From the NCBI GenBank assembly GCA_037447655.1, contig JBBHKE010001819.1, positions 1 to 39,737 on the forward strand: a DNA stretch of 39,737 bases, read 5' to 3'. Position 1 is the first letter of the stretch. Each line of letters opens with the position of its first letter. Origin of the DNA: Zygnema cylindricum (Eukaryota; Streptophyta; Zygnematophyceae; Zygnematales; Zygnemataceae). Positions 29,056 to 39,320 of this stretch are shown one piece after another. The translations under genes and the position numbers were made by a program. The notes beneath the pieces were generated by a model. The model did not search any database and was not told the origin of the DNA. It saw nothing but the letters and a program-made list of their open reading frames with translations.

Positions 29056-31999
29056 CTAGCCACTTAAGTCACATGCCTCTCTGCAAAACTTTAATTTAGG
29101 TGCAGGCAAGGGTTTAGTCATCATGTCAACAACCATCTCCTCATCTGGTAAATAACTGAGTTTCAGAACTCTTCCCATAACCTTCTCTCTCACAAAGTGT
29201 AGCTTGATATCAATGTGTTTGCTCTTAAAGTGATGGCTAGGGTTAGATGCAATAGCAATGGCAGCCTGATTGTCACAACACACTACCTGAGGTCCAGATT
29301 GCATAAACAAAAGCTCTTGAAGGAGAGACTTTACCCAAAGTAACTCTTTGAGGGCTGCGCTTTCGCTATGTACTCAGCCTCCATAGTAGACTGAGCTGTC
29401 ACCTTCTTAAGTTTGCTACTCCAACAGCATGTCCCACTTCCAATCTTGAGAATGTATCCACTAGTAGAGCGTCGGCTTGGCATATCTCCATAGCTCGCAT
29501 CGCTTCATGTCTGAATTTTTACTTCCTCTCCACTGAGAGAGAGTCAGAGGTTTCGAGTTCTTGCAAGATATCGAAGAACTCTCTTTGCTGCCTCATAATC
29601 TGAATTCTTTGGATTTTGCAAACTTCGGCTTAATGCTCCAACAGCTGCAGCAATATCCGGACGGGTACACTTCATGAAGTAGATGAGGCTTCCGACGATC
29701 TGCCTGTAGGGAATGGAGGACATAAAATCTGCTTCCCCTGACTCCAAAGTGTCATCAATCACAACCCCACCATGTGATTCTTTCCCTTCTATTTTCTGTC
29801 TGAACTCCATGGGAGTAGCACTTCCCTTTGCCTTTGACATGCCGAACCTTTCAAGCATGTTTCCAATGGCTTCCTTCTGTGTCAAATAAATTAGTCTTTG
29901 TTTTCTATCCTTTTCTACTTGAATTCCCAAAATATACTTAGCCTCCCCTAAATCTTTCATTTCGAACCGGGAATTTAGAGCTGATTTTATTTTGTTGATT
30001 TCATTAATGGATTTGCTTAACAACAGCAAATCATCAACATAAACAACAATATATATCACTCCATCTTCCCCTTGCATAACATAAACTGAATGATCTGAAG
30101 TGATTCTAGTAAAGCCAAGATTTGTCAAAAATTCATCCAAATTTAGGTTCCACTGTCGTGGTGCCTGCTTCAGACCATAAAGGGACTTCAACAATTTACA
30201 GACCATATTTTCTTTCCTTTTTTCTACATATCCCTCTGGTTGCTTCATATATATAACTTCCTCCAAATCCCCATGCAAGAAAGTTGTTTTCACATCCATT
30301 TGATGGAATTCCATATCCTCTATTGCTGCTAAAGATAAGAGAATCCTAACAGTAGGAAAACGAACTACAGGTGAGAACGTCTCTTCATAATCAATGCCCT
30401 CTTTCTAGCTATACCCCTTAGCAACAAGCGTAGCCTTGTATCTTTCAATGGTATTATTAGGATTCAGTTTTAACTTGAATACCCACTTACAACCAATCGC
30501 TTTTCGATCCGGTGGAAGTTCCACAAGCTCCCAAGTTTGAGCCTCCATAATTGACTTTATCTCGTCATTTGCCGCAGCAATCCACAGATCTTTTTCCGCA
30601 ACGGAGAAAGCTTCTTGAATGGTAAGAGGCTCCCCTGTGATTGCAGAATAAGCATGATCCACTCGGTCACCTCTCAGCCGGCTGCTTTGTCTTCTTCCCC
30701 CTGGAAAATTTGAAGCGAGAATTGTTGGTTCTCGAGGCAGTCTTGGAGGAGGAGGAGGAGGAGGAGGAGGCGGTCCAATAGTAGTTGCAATAGTAGGTGG
30801 ATCAGGCAGCCCCAAAACATGTGGTAGTTCAGATGTAGAGGAAGAAACCGTTGATACCAGCTTGAAAGGAATCTGCTCAAGGATGACATATTCCTGCAAT
30901 TTTTCTGCCTTTTCTGCTTCATTCATGCTAAAAACATCAACAGATTGACTTTCTTCTTTGATCTGAATATTCCTAGCAATCTGAATTGTATTTTTCTGAG
31001 GATTATACACTCTATATCCTACGGACTCATCATCATAGCCCAAAAATATCCCAGGTACAGATTTCGGACTTAATTTCCAATTTGGAAGGTTATCCAACAT
31101 AAAACACTTACTCCCAAATACTCTAAAGTGACTAACATTCGGCTTTCTTCATGTCCACATTTCATAAGGTGTTTTATCCTTCACAGATCTAGTTTCTATT
31201 CTATTTCTAATGTAAGAAGCACACTGAAAAGCTTCCCCCCAAAATTTCGTATCTACACCTTTATCCATCATCATAGACATAGCACATTCAGTCAAGGTCC
31301 TATTGAGTCTTTCAGCCACACCATTCTTTTCCGGAGTGTAAGGAACAGTAAACTCATGAGAAATTCCATTTTCTTTCAAGTATTCAGCAATGGCATTTGA
31401 TACATACTCTCCACCGTTGTCAGATCGCAAAACAATGATCGATTTCCCGTGAAGTTTCTCCGCCCAGATCCGGAAATGCTTGAAATGTGTGAAGACCTCG
31501 CTCTTCTCCTTCATAAAGTACACTCGGCTGAAACGTGAGTGGTCATCTGTGAAGGTAACAAGGTATTTCCTTCCACCAAGAGAAGGAACTTTGGCCGGTC
31601 CCCATACATCCGAGTGGATAAGGCCGAGAAGATCCTTTGCTCGATAATCTGAAGTCTGTGGTAGGGGAAGCTTATGAAGCTTTCCTAGAGCACAACCATC
31701 ACAAACATGGGATTCCTTTTCACCAAGCTTGACACCATCTATCATATTAGTCTTCACCATCTTTTCAAGCCTTTCATTGTGAACATGCCCAAGCCTTTTA
31801 TGCCACAAAACATTTTCAGATAGGACACAGGAGTACACAAAATCAACTTTATTAACCAAGTCCATCCGATACAACATGTTTGGGCCTCTAGTTCCCACTA
31901 AGGCTACTCTCCCATCCTTGCTTACTATCTTTTTGCCTTTGCTCTGAAGAACATCAAAACCTTTACTCTCTGCAACTGAGGTAGAAAACAAATTTTCTT
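29056..31999 (-). pseudogene. B1 pol (integrase, RT, RNase H), several breaks
   Basis: The first block (31991-31149, 280 codons) holds the pre-integrase WHKRLGHVH and CDGCALGK and the integrase core HSDVWG, RSDNGGEY and NGVAERLNRT (all three acidic residues present), ending at a TGA in PYEMWT-stop-RKP. The second block (31100-30405) covers the end of integrase and the linker with a 10-proline run, and reaches the RT start GCKWVFKLKLNP before a stop after KGYS. The third (30314-29544) has RT with QMDVKTTFLHG and an intact YVDD. RNase H (29540-29056) is shifted but keeps STMEAEY and CDNQAAIAIASNPSHHFKSK. The C-terminus ends at 29056, beside the polypurine tract. Catalytic residues survive; the breaks are single nonsense or frameshift events. 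Confidence 0.9.
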
Positions 32000-33178
32000 A
32001 AATTTAGGCACATATAACACATCATGCAAAGTTCTTTTTACAGCTTTGCCATCTATCTCACAATTCAGATCTATGCTACCCTTAGCATTAGCTTCCACCG
32101 TGGCACCACAAGCATAAAAGATTTGACGAGTAGGGATAGGTGTCATATCCTTGAAATAGGATTTGTTCCAACACATATGGGAGGAACTTCCGGAGTCCAT
32201 AATCCACCCGAGATCTTTCTCTCCCTCTATCATCTTTGCCATTGCAAAGAACTCGGTGTCGTCAGTTTTAGGAAAACTAACAACCTCTGATTTCTCCTTC
32301 TCCATCTCCTTCACCGGTTCCTCTTCCTCCGCTGAAAAAGCTGCGGTTTTGCTCGGAGGTTTCGGTGTAAATGGAGCTCCTCTCACCTTCCATCCTTTGC
32401 GGTAAGAACCTGTTTCACTCGCTTTTATATACAAAGGACAAAACTTGTACAAATGACCATTATTATAGCAATAGACACACCGTTCATATTGCTGGAAGGA
32501 CTGATTTCCTTGAAATCTATTATCTCTCTGAAACTGAGCATTGTAAGCTACAGATGGCTTTCCCGAATTAAATGCCAATTGATTCGCTTCTTTTTCTAGC
32601 ACATACTCTATAGTTGTAGCTAGATTCCACTGTGTCTTATCCAATTTTTTCAGTTCATCATAGGCACCTTATACTCACTAGGAAGCCCCCTCACTAAAAT
32701 CATTGCTTGGTGATACTCACGAAATGAACCACCTGGACATGCATTTTCTGCAACTAGAAGTCTGAATTTATTGCAATATTCTGCCATGCTTCCGCCTGTA
32801 TACTTCTATTCCCAGATCTGCCCAGCAGTTATTATCTCATGTTGTGCATTAGCCCTAGAATATGTCTTTTTCAAAGCATCCCAAATCTCTGATGCTTTAG
32901 AAGCCTGAATGTATGTCATATGCAGCTCCTTAGATATCATTAACTTTATCAAATGAAGAGCCTGCTCATTCTTTTGATCATAGTTTACATCAGTTTCTAC
33001 CATATATCCATTAACAACAAGAAAAAAACATCACTTGTACAAAATAAGACCTTACAAGATCTGCCCAATACAGATATTCTCTCCCATCAAAAACCGGAAT
33101 TCGTGAAGGCAGGCCCGTGACCTGTTTTTCTGAGACAACAGCCGGAACCGAAGACGATGAGGATGCCGGTGTAGTCAT
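31925..33178 (-). pseudogene. B1 gag-protease starting in the LTR, broken
   Basis: The ATG at 33178, 56 nt inside the 5' LTR, opens a frame starting M-T-T-P-A-S-S-S and ending ..E-K-Q at the LTR edge. It crosses the PBS as V-T-G-L-P-S and continues R-I-P-V-F-D-G-R-E-Y-L-Y-W, aligning with Copia-A Gag (M-G-P-P-S-R-V-P-T-F-N-G). A one-base gain in a T run near 33030 shifts the frame. It resumes at 33003 (VETDVNYDQKNEQ) and meets a TAG at 32806-32808 before KYTGGSM, then another frameshift near 32665. From 32644 there is the zinc knuckle CVYCYNNGHLYKFC and the protease with IMDSGSSSHMC. A final frameshift near 31998 precedes integrase. Confidence 0.85.
33108..33122 (-). other. B1 primer binding site
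   Basis: GGTCACGGGCCTGCC on - follows the LTR end directly. It is the same site as the Copia-A PBS with four transitions. The central ATG is ACG, so the PBS cannot initiate gag here. Pairing with initiator tRNA would leave two mismatches and two G-U pairs, or another tRNA half may be used. Confidence 0.65.
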
Positions 33179-33966
33179 CTCGGAACCAAACCAAGCAAGA
33201 AACTTTCACAAAAACCGGTCTGAAAAACAGACACTTCAACAGTTGATAAAACCCAAACCAGAGACACAATAGCTCTGCAAATCTATCACAAAGTAGAAAA
33301 TATCAGGATGAACACATACACAAAATTTCAAATAATTCTGCCAACAGATCTGTGAGATATCCACAGATGAAAATGCAAAAAACAGGCTGTACAGTTTCTG
33401 ACTACAAAATGTTCATAACTTCAAAGTTATCTAAGTCCTACTAATATACACTGAAGCCTATGCTGCTGAACGTACGGAGGCATACCAGCCGTACAATAAA
33501 TACCTACGGCTCAAACCGAACAAGGTACGTCACACAAAAAGATTCCTTTACTAATCAACTAACCACACAAAGACAAAAATCTACTTAACTAGATATTTAC
33601 AAAGGAGTAGAATTCTATATGCCACGTCATTTGTCGTGTATGTGGTTCACACGGACCAGCATTTGTCGGTGGTCTCCCTCAGCCGCGTACATATCACATT
33701 CGGCACCGTAGACAAATCTTCATGTGCCATTTTGTCCTCAAGTATATCTATGCACAAACAATCGGATATTTTGGAGTGTCTTCTTTCTTGTAGTGACTTG
33801 TGTCTTGGGAGTGTATACAAAGGTGTACTCCCTACCGATCTAGTGGAACATCAATTCTGGTGTGTAATGAAACGAACTTACAACCAAACATATGCTAAGT
33901 CGTGAAACTCTCTCTCTCTCTCTCACAATCGAGGCATAGAGAGGACTAAAGCTTTCCAAAACAACA
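33123..33966 (-). repeat. 5' LTR of B1
   Basis: 844 bp, TGTTGTTTTGG..GAAAAACA on -. It contains a (CT)n tract (33909-33924) and the gag start codon 56 nt before its end. Confidence 0.94.
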
Positions 33967-33971
33967 TATAT

Positions 33972-34020
33972 GACCAGCGGTGACTGCGTAGGTTGTTGGA
34001 TCAAATCCTGGTCGGGTCAC
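33972..34020 (+). promoter_or_regulatory. tRNA-like module, right half
   Basis: Continuing from 28192, it holds ggttgttggatcaaatcctg with a B box (ggatcaaatcc, 33998-34008) and an acceptor-like ggtc that could pair with ggacc of the left half. A TTTTT terminator-like run lies at 34028-34032. Confidence 0.6.
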
Positions 34021-34183
34021 AAAATCCTTTTTGTTAGAGTGGCATTTCTGTTCTTCCTTAAAGTGTCTCCTTAACTGCATGAAGCCAGCCATGGCTGCCT
34101 AAGTCTCAGTGACTGCAACAAGTATATACACATAGAGTGGCGTCTAGGACAGATAACTAGGAAATACATTTTCCAACACTCCT
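33972..34183 (-). repeat. A3/A4 shared LTR, piece 3 (U3 start)
   Basis: It ends ttttccaaca (LTR start TGTTGGAAAA on -), directly followed by the A4 polypurine-tract complement ctcctcttatt. This proves it is the 3' LTR of A4 as well as the 5' LTR of A3. Confidence 0.82.
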
Positions 34184-36569
34184 CTTATTTTCTAGTCTGT
34201 CTTTTCTTTTAACCCACATTTCCTTTTGCAAAATATCAGTTTTGGAGATAGGACGGGTTTTGTTATCATATCTGAAACCATTTCTACATCTGGTCTATAT
34301 TTCAATTTTATAATTTTATTCTCAACTCTTCCCCTTACAAAGCTAAGTCTCACATCCATATGTTTTGCTTTAAAATGATGTTTTGGAATAGGAGCTTTGG
34401 CAATTTCAGCTTGATTATCACAAAATACATTCTGAACACCACATTTCATAAATCCAAGCTCAAGGAGCAAGGATTTCACCCACATTAATTCTTTTATAGC
34501 AAAGCAAATGGCCATGTACTCAACCTCCATTGTGGACTGAGCAACGACCTTTTGGTTCTTTCTGCTCCAACAAGAAGCCCTATTCCCAACATAAAACACG
34601 TACGTAGATGTACACCTCTTTATTGGAGCATCCCCATAATTGGCATCACTCCAATTGGTGATGTCAGTATTATCCCCCCCCCAAATGCAACAAGAAATCT
34701 CTCGTTCCTATCAATTACCACATTACCCTCTTAGCCACTTCCCAATCTTTCTTCCTGGGATCATTCAAACTCCTACATAATATTCCTACAGTTGTCGGTA
34801 TATCACAACGGGTACAGTTCACAAAACAGATCAAGCTACTGACACCTTGTTTGTACGGAATATTTTGCATAAACTCTCTTTCCTTTGGTCTTAACTCATC
34901 ATCCAAAATTACAACTCCCCCTTATGAACTCCCCTCATTTCCGTTCTTTAAATCCATTGGAGTTGTACAACTAATTGCCTTTTCCATTTGAAAATTTTCA
35001 AGCATGTTTCCGATTGCTTCTTTTTGAGTTAGTCTAATTTATTTCTACCCTTTATCCCTCTCCATCTGAATTCCCAAGATATATTTTGTTTCCCCCAGAT
35101 CCTTCATCTCAAATCTACTCTTTAAATCCCTTTTGAGTAAATTAATCTTCTCCATGGATTTACTCAAAACAAACAAATCATCAACATAGATTAAAATGGA
35201 AGTTATACCTTCTTTATCTTGAAAGAGATAGATGGAATGATTTGAGCTGATTTGGATATATCTCAAACTTGTCAAAAACTCGTCCCGCTTCTTCTTCCAC
35301 TGGCGTTGAGCTTGCTTTAGTCGATAAAGGGACTTTATCAATCTGCACACGTTACTTTCTTCTCCTTTTTGCACAAACCCTTCCGACTATCGCATGAAGA
35401 TCTCTTCTTCCAATTCTCCATGTAAGAAAGCGGTTTTGATGTCCGTTTGGTGCACTTCCATGTCTTTTGCTGCCGCTAGACTAAGTAGAATCCAGACGGA
35501 GGGTAATCTGACAACCGGAGCGAAGGTCTCCTCATAATCGATCCCTTCTTTTTGTGTGAACCCTTTGGCCACTAATCTGGCCTTATACCGCTAAATGGTG
35601 TTATCTAGGTTGAGTTTCAACAAACACCCATTTGCATCCAATCGGCTTTCTGTCTCGGGGACAATCCACCTGCTCCCATGTGTTTTTTTCTATAATAAAA
35701 GCCATCTCATCATTAATGGTTGCCATCCACCTACTCTGTTCCGGACTATAAATTGCTTCCGAATAAGTTTGGGTTTCACTCAAATGTTACAACTTAGTTA
35801 CCTTCACTTTTTTTTCTTCAAGTCTCTTGCTGCTTCTCCTCCCTCCTTCAAAATGCGAAGCCTGAATGGAGGGTAATCTCGGATTTCTCCGAATGACTTC
35901 ATCTTCTCCCCTATTCGTGGAGTCCATCTCCTGCCACTCTTCATCTATTTTTGCTCTTTCCTTGTTTTCTTCCTCGGTTTGAGGTCAAAATTGTGGCTCC
36001 AAGAGAGAGTCATTCTTGGTCAGTTTTTCCTCTTCATATGTAAAGTCTAGTTGAACCAAAGTTCAGTTAAAAGAATTTGAATCTAACTCACTTACGGATT
36101 CAATTCTAATTCTGACCCGTTTAGTATATTTAAAGGGATCTACTGACTTTCCATCATCCATAACTACCAAGTGTTTACTAGATGTTTTCGTTTTGGAGAT
36201 CATAAACTCTATATCCTGTAACATTTTCATCGAATCCAAGTAAGTACCCCGACTTTCCCCTTGCATCTAACATCCAATCAGATTTTTTTGTTTTCAAACT
36301 AAAAACTTGACTCCGGAACACCTTTAAGTGGGAGATATATGGTTTTCTCCCAGTCCAACATTTATAAGGTGTTTGACCTTTCACTACCAAGGTGAGGACC
36401 CTTTTTTTAAGGTAATTAGCAAAATTCATAGCTTCTGCTAGGAATCGTTTTCTTATCTTTTATTTTTGGATAGCATACTATGGGCACTATCACTTAATGT
36501 CAGATTTAGTCTCTCGGCTACAGCGTTTTGTTTCGGATTCTTTGGGACAATCTTTTGGTGTTAAACCCA
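34184..36569 (-). pseudogene. A4 pol remnant (integrase to RNase H)
   Basis: This is - strand Copia-A Pol cut by A5 at 36569; the 5' part lies beyond the window. Visible on - are the third integrase Glu in QNAVAERLN (about 36530-36500), FANYLKKRVLT and the PYKCWTGRKP block (36429-36340), the linker (36130-35850), RT with DYEETFAPVVRLPSV (35540-35495) and an intact ILIYVDDLFVLSKS (about 35190), RNase H (N/S)DANYGDAPI near 34640, MEVEYMA near 34525, CDNQAEIAKAPIPKHHFKAKHMD (34420-34350) and the C-terminus at 34192. Stops and frameshifts occur roughly every 200-300 bases. Confidence 0.88.
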
Positions 36570-36677
36570 TGTTAAAATTTGTGTTTTTTCTAGGTCTGAA
36601 TTTATTATATGTGTGTGTTTGATGGTCTTATCTAAGTCACCCATACTTGTCATAGTCAGTATAAGACAGAGATAGCT

Positions 36678-36780
36678 ATGGCAGCTCCATTAGTCAAAAA
36701 GATACAGGAAAACAGACAGGCTGCTCCACTAGTCAAAAAGATACAGGCAAACAAACAAGCAGAACAAACAAGCAGACAGG
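36678..36780 (+). repeat. Short repeat in A5 LTR
   Basis: The words gctccattagtcaaaaagatacag and gctccactagtcaaaaagatacag (36684, 36723) form a 39-bp tandem repeat. They are followed by acaaacaagcag repeats. It is a local expansion within U3. Confidence 0.7.
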
Positions 36781-36832
36781 CAAAAAAACTAACAGTTGAC
36801 CAAAATGTTGCCTTGGGATGTTGCCTTGGGCC

Positions 36833-36893
36833 GAATTTGAACCTGGGTCCAACGAAATTGATGTAGGGTGACGCCTTAACCATTAAGATGTTA
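36833..36893 (-). promoter_or_regulatory. Antisense tRNA-like module in A5 LTR
   Basis: The - strand reads an A box TTAATGGTTAAGGCGTCA (36887-36870) and a B box AGGTTCAAATTC (36844-36833), with order and spacing as in A2. Confidence 0.6.
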
Positions 36894-37711
36894 CCGGAAG
36901 GATACACGTGACGGATTTCAAAGGTATACAAACATTAACAAGACCGCTAATTAACACCAAACTAACAAAGAGGAAATAATTCATGCATGTACGTGAATAT
37001 AAACCATGAAAAATATGTTTTGATCAGACAACCAATATTGTAGCCGCCACCCGAAGTGAGCTTTTGGCGGCGTTTGGAGATTGCGTCACGCGGTGCCACA
37101 TGGCGCCATATTTCTTGATACCGAAAAAGATGGGAGGAGGAAAGATGGCTCCCGATTTGAGAGGTGTCACCTTGTATACCATGTCGTACAATGGACGTAC
37201 AATAAGTACATCGCCCATTGTACCTTCTTGTACTATGTAGTGTTCGTGTTGGACTAGAATTTAGTGATGGGTAGTCGTGAGTAGGCAGACCAAGACTTAG
37301 TGATATTTAGGTACATCTTTGTAAGAGACCTTGTAACTATAAAGGTCCTCTTTGACTAGCCATAACTAACTGCCCAGGGGAGCAAATTATGTGATTCTTT
37401 TTGCTACATACTCAGGAGAATCCAAGCTATACAGAGGTGAATTTTGTCGAAGTTTTTGCTTGCAAAGGTGGATGCATTTATAAGGTAAAGTCAAAGTGGG
37501 TGAATGTGTCCAAAACTCATATTCTAACTTTGCATTCTGTGATAGAACTAAGCACACAGAAAGTCTTATTTTACAAGGGTGAAGTTGTATTCGGGTTTTG
37601 ATTGTCAAGGGGTCAATCATTTGGGTTTATATAAACTTAGAGTCGTCACTATCTAGAAAAGCTTCTTGTGAGTTGCCTAGTTTGAGGACCGATGTAGGTC
37701 TCAGAGTTATA

Positions 37712-37726
37712 GGTTATGGGCTCACT
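37712..37726 (+). other. A5 primer binding site, two mismatches
   Basis: GGTTATGGGCTCACT matches the half-tRNA-iMet site of A2 at 13 of 15 positions. Both changes are C-to-T. Confidence 0.75.
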
Positions 37727-38860
37727 ATATAGTGTGCCTATGTTTGATGGAACAAACTTCACTTATTGGGAGTTCAGGATGGAGGGATTGCTTTTTGAAA
37801 AACACTTATGGGAAATTATTTCGAGACAATTGAGGTGTCCGCCACCAGGCTTTGGAGGAACTCACTATGGAGAATCATCTGGGGCTTTCTAAAAAACCAA
37901 CCGGATTAAGGATGCAACGAAAGGTGAAGGGAAAATAGTTACCATGGATAGGGGAAAATGTTAGAAGGATAAAGGGACACCGATGGTGAGGGGAGCAAGG
38001 CTCTCGGCTACGCTTCCACTTGTGGGGGTTATAATTGAACCAAAAATTGAAGAAAATGATAGAAAATTTTGGGAATATAAAAACACTAAAGCTAAAAATG
38101 TTATAATTAGATATGTGTCTAAGTCCATAGCTATCACTCTTTTAAATCTAGCCAGGTCTTCAGAAATCTGGGAAACACTAATTCAAATTGATAAGTGTGA
38201 GACAACAAAGAGGCAACCGTTAGTAAAACAAGAAATCAAGGCCTATGTTTATAAAGGCGGTAGCATGATAGAGTTTTGCAATGATATTGTTGCGTTATAT
38301 GTTGAGCTTGCTAGTGTAGGTTATGTAGAATTTGAGGTGAGAAAGATTAACACACTAATCATGAAAATTGCAGATGACAGGCAATGGATCGCTCATCATG
38401 GACTTGGAGCATTACCATAGGGATGATTCTTGTGAGGGAAAGCACTTTAGAGCTTCGTAGGGAAAGTAACAAGGTGAATGCATTTACTGCTGGTGGTGAC
38501 TGGCGGAAACGTGATGAGAAGAATGGTGGTGACGAGTGGAAGCGTGATGAGAGTAAGAAAGACAAAGGTAAATCTTATCGAAACTTCGGTGGAAAGAGAG
38601 GGAGAGGGAAAAAAATAGGAGATTTAAAAAAAAAGGGTTTGTTTCGCTTGTAGGAAACCGGGTCACTTTATCGAGGAGTGTCGTTATTTGGAAGAACTTA
38701 TAAGTTGGTATTTTGATGAGGAGGAAGAAAAGGAAGAGGAAAAAGAGGATGAAAAAATATTAGAGCTTTTTCACATCAGTAAAATGGAGAAGAGAGAAAA
38801 GTACACAGAAATTCCACGGAAGCAACAATGTGCTTTTGGAGGTATAAGGAAAGTAAAAGG
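37716..38860 (+). pseudogene. A5 gag, broken
   Basis: From the PBS ATG it reads M-G-S-L, then VPMFDGTNFTYWEF and MEGLLFEKHLWEIIS, to a TAA near 37892. A second frame (37983-38420) has the Gag core with YVYKGGSMIEFCNDIVALY. After a small deletion and shift, MILVRESTLELRRESNKV follows (38384-38653). An intact zinc knuckle CFACRKPGHFIEEC lies near 38642-38683 after a poly-A frameshift, and the IPRKQQCAFGGIR segment near 38811-38848 normally precedes the protease. The protease DSG is absent. Confidence 0.82.
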
Positions 38861-39320
38861 AAGGGAGGTACTTGAGGGAGTTAGAAATAATGAGGATAAT
38901 TTTATACTTATGTTGGAAACCAAAAACTGGTTGGATAGGGAGACTTCAACGGATTCCGAGGAAAGGGGAGAAGTAAAACTAGAGAAGGTTTTAAAAGATA
39001 AGGGAGAAGAGGAATATTTAGTGAAAGGTTTAGGGGAGGAGAAATGCTTATTGGGAATAAAAATAGAAAGTGATAACGGAAAGAATTCCATGGGAGAGAG
39101 TGAGGAAAGTTCAAAAAATGGGGTAATTATCATGGATAAATTTGACATCACTACTTTGTGTGATGTCACTTCTGAAAATGTGCCTGTAAAAGGGTTAGCA
39201 TCTGGTTATGTGTTGCAGATTAGAGATGGGGCTGGCTGTTAGAACTGCAAAAGGAAGATTAGATTTTGCTCGGATGAAAAATGGATGAGGTTGTTTCAAG
39301 AGCTCGGATTTATGAATGAT
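38849..39320 (+). pseudogene. A5 collapsed pol: slices of RT and RNase H in one frame
   Basis: The open frame 38688-39242 continues from gag without a stop. After about 65 residues of highly charged, unrecognised sequence come LGEEKCLLGIKIESDNGKNS (compare LGEAKYILGIQMERDRGKKI of A1 RT). GVIIMDK and DITTLCDVTSENVP then ASGYVLQIRDGAGC (RNase H start, with the catalytic SD now CD) follow, and past a stop FQELGFMND. Protease, integrase and most of RT are missing, so it cannot be enzymatically active. Confidence 0.65.

Larger units (their letters stand above)
28193..33966 (-). mobile_element. Copia-B element B1, full length, TSD tatat
   Basis: A 5774-bp - strand copia element with 5' LTR 33123-33966, PBS 33108-33122, gag-pol and 3' LTR 28193-29032, flanked by tatat (28188-28192, 33967-33971). 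The LTRs are about 99% identical by eye (840 vs 844 bp, including a 4-bp CT-repeat change). Despite this apparent youth the coding region carries at least six disabling changes. It inserted in the tRNA-like module of a Copia-A LTR. Confidence 0.94.
16697..34183 (-). mobile_element. Old Copia-A element A3, split by three insertions
   Basis: A - strand Copia-A element made of a 3' LTR (16697-17703), RNase H remnant, RT remnant, a deleted gag and a 5' LTR in three pieces (26363-26464, 27525-28192, 33972-34183). It is interrupted by A2, a solo LTR and B1, each with a clear 5-bp duplication. Its 5' LTR is directly followed on the far side by the 3' end of A4, so A3 and A4 share one LTR. Internal deletion and missing PBS bases make it non-functional. 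Confidence 0.8.
36570..37711 (+). repeat. 5' LTR of A5
   Basis: 1142 bp starting TGTTAAAATT and ending GTTATA before the PBS. It holds the tRNA-like module, a GTAC cluster (37184-37232), a TATA-like ctatgtag (37231-37238) and decayed hairpins (37344-37357, 37371-37384). The ATG 20 nt from the end (37692) is followed by a TAG. Confidence 0.85.

Noticed and set aside
30730-30780. GGAGGA microsatellite as an independent feature
   Set aside because: It encodes the poly-proline linker of B1 Pol and is explained by it.
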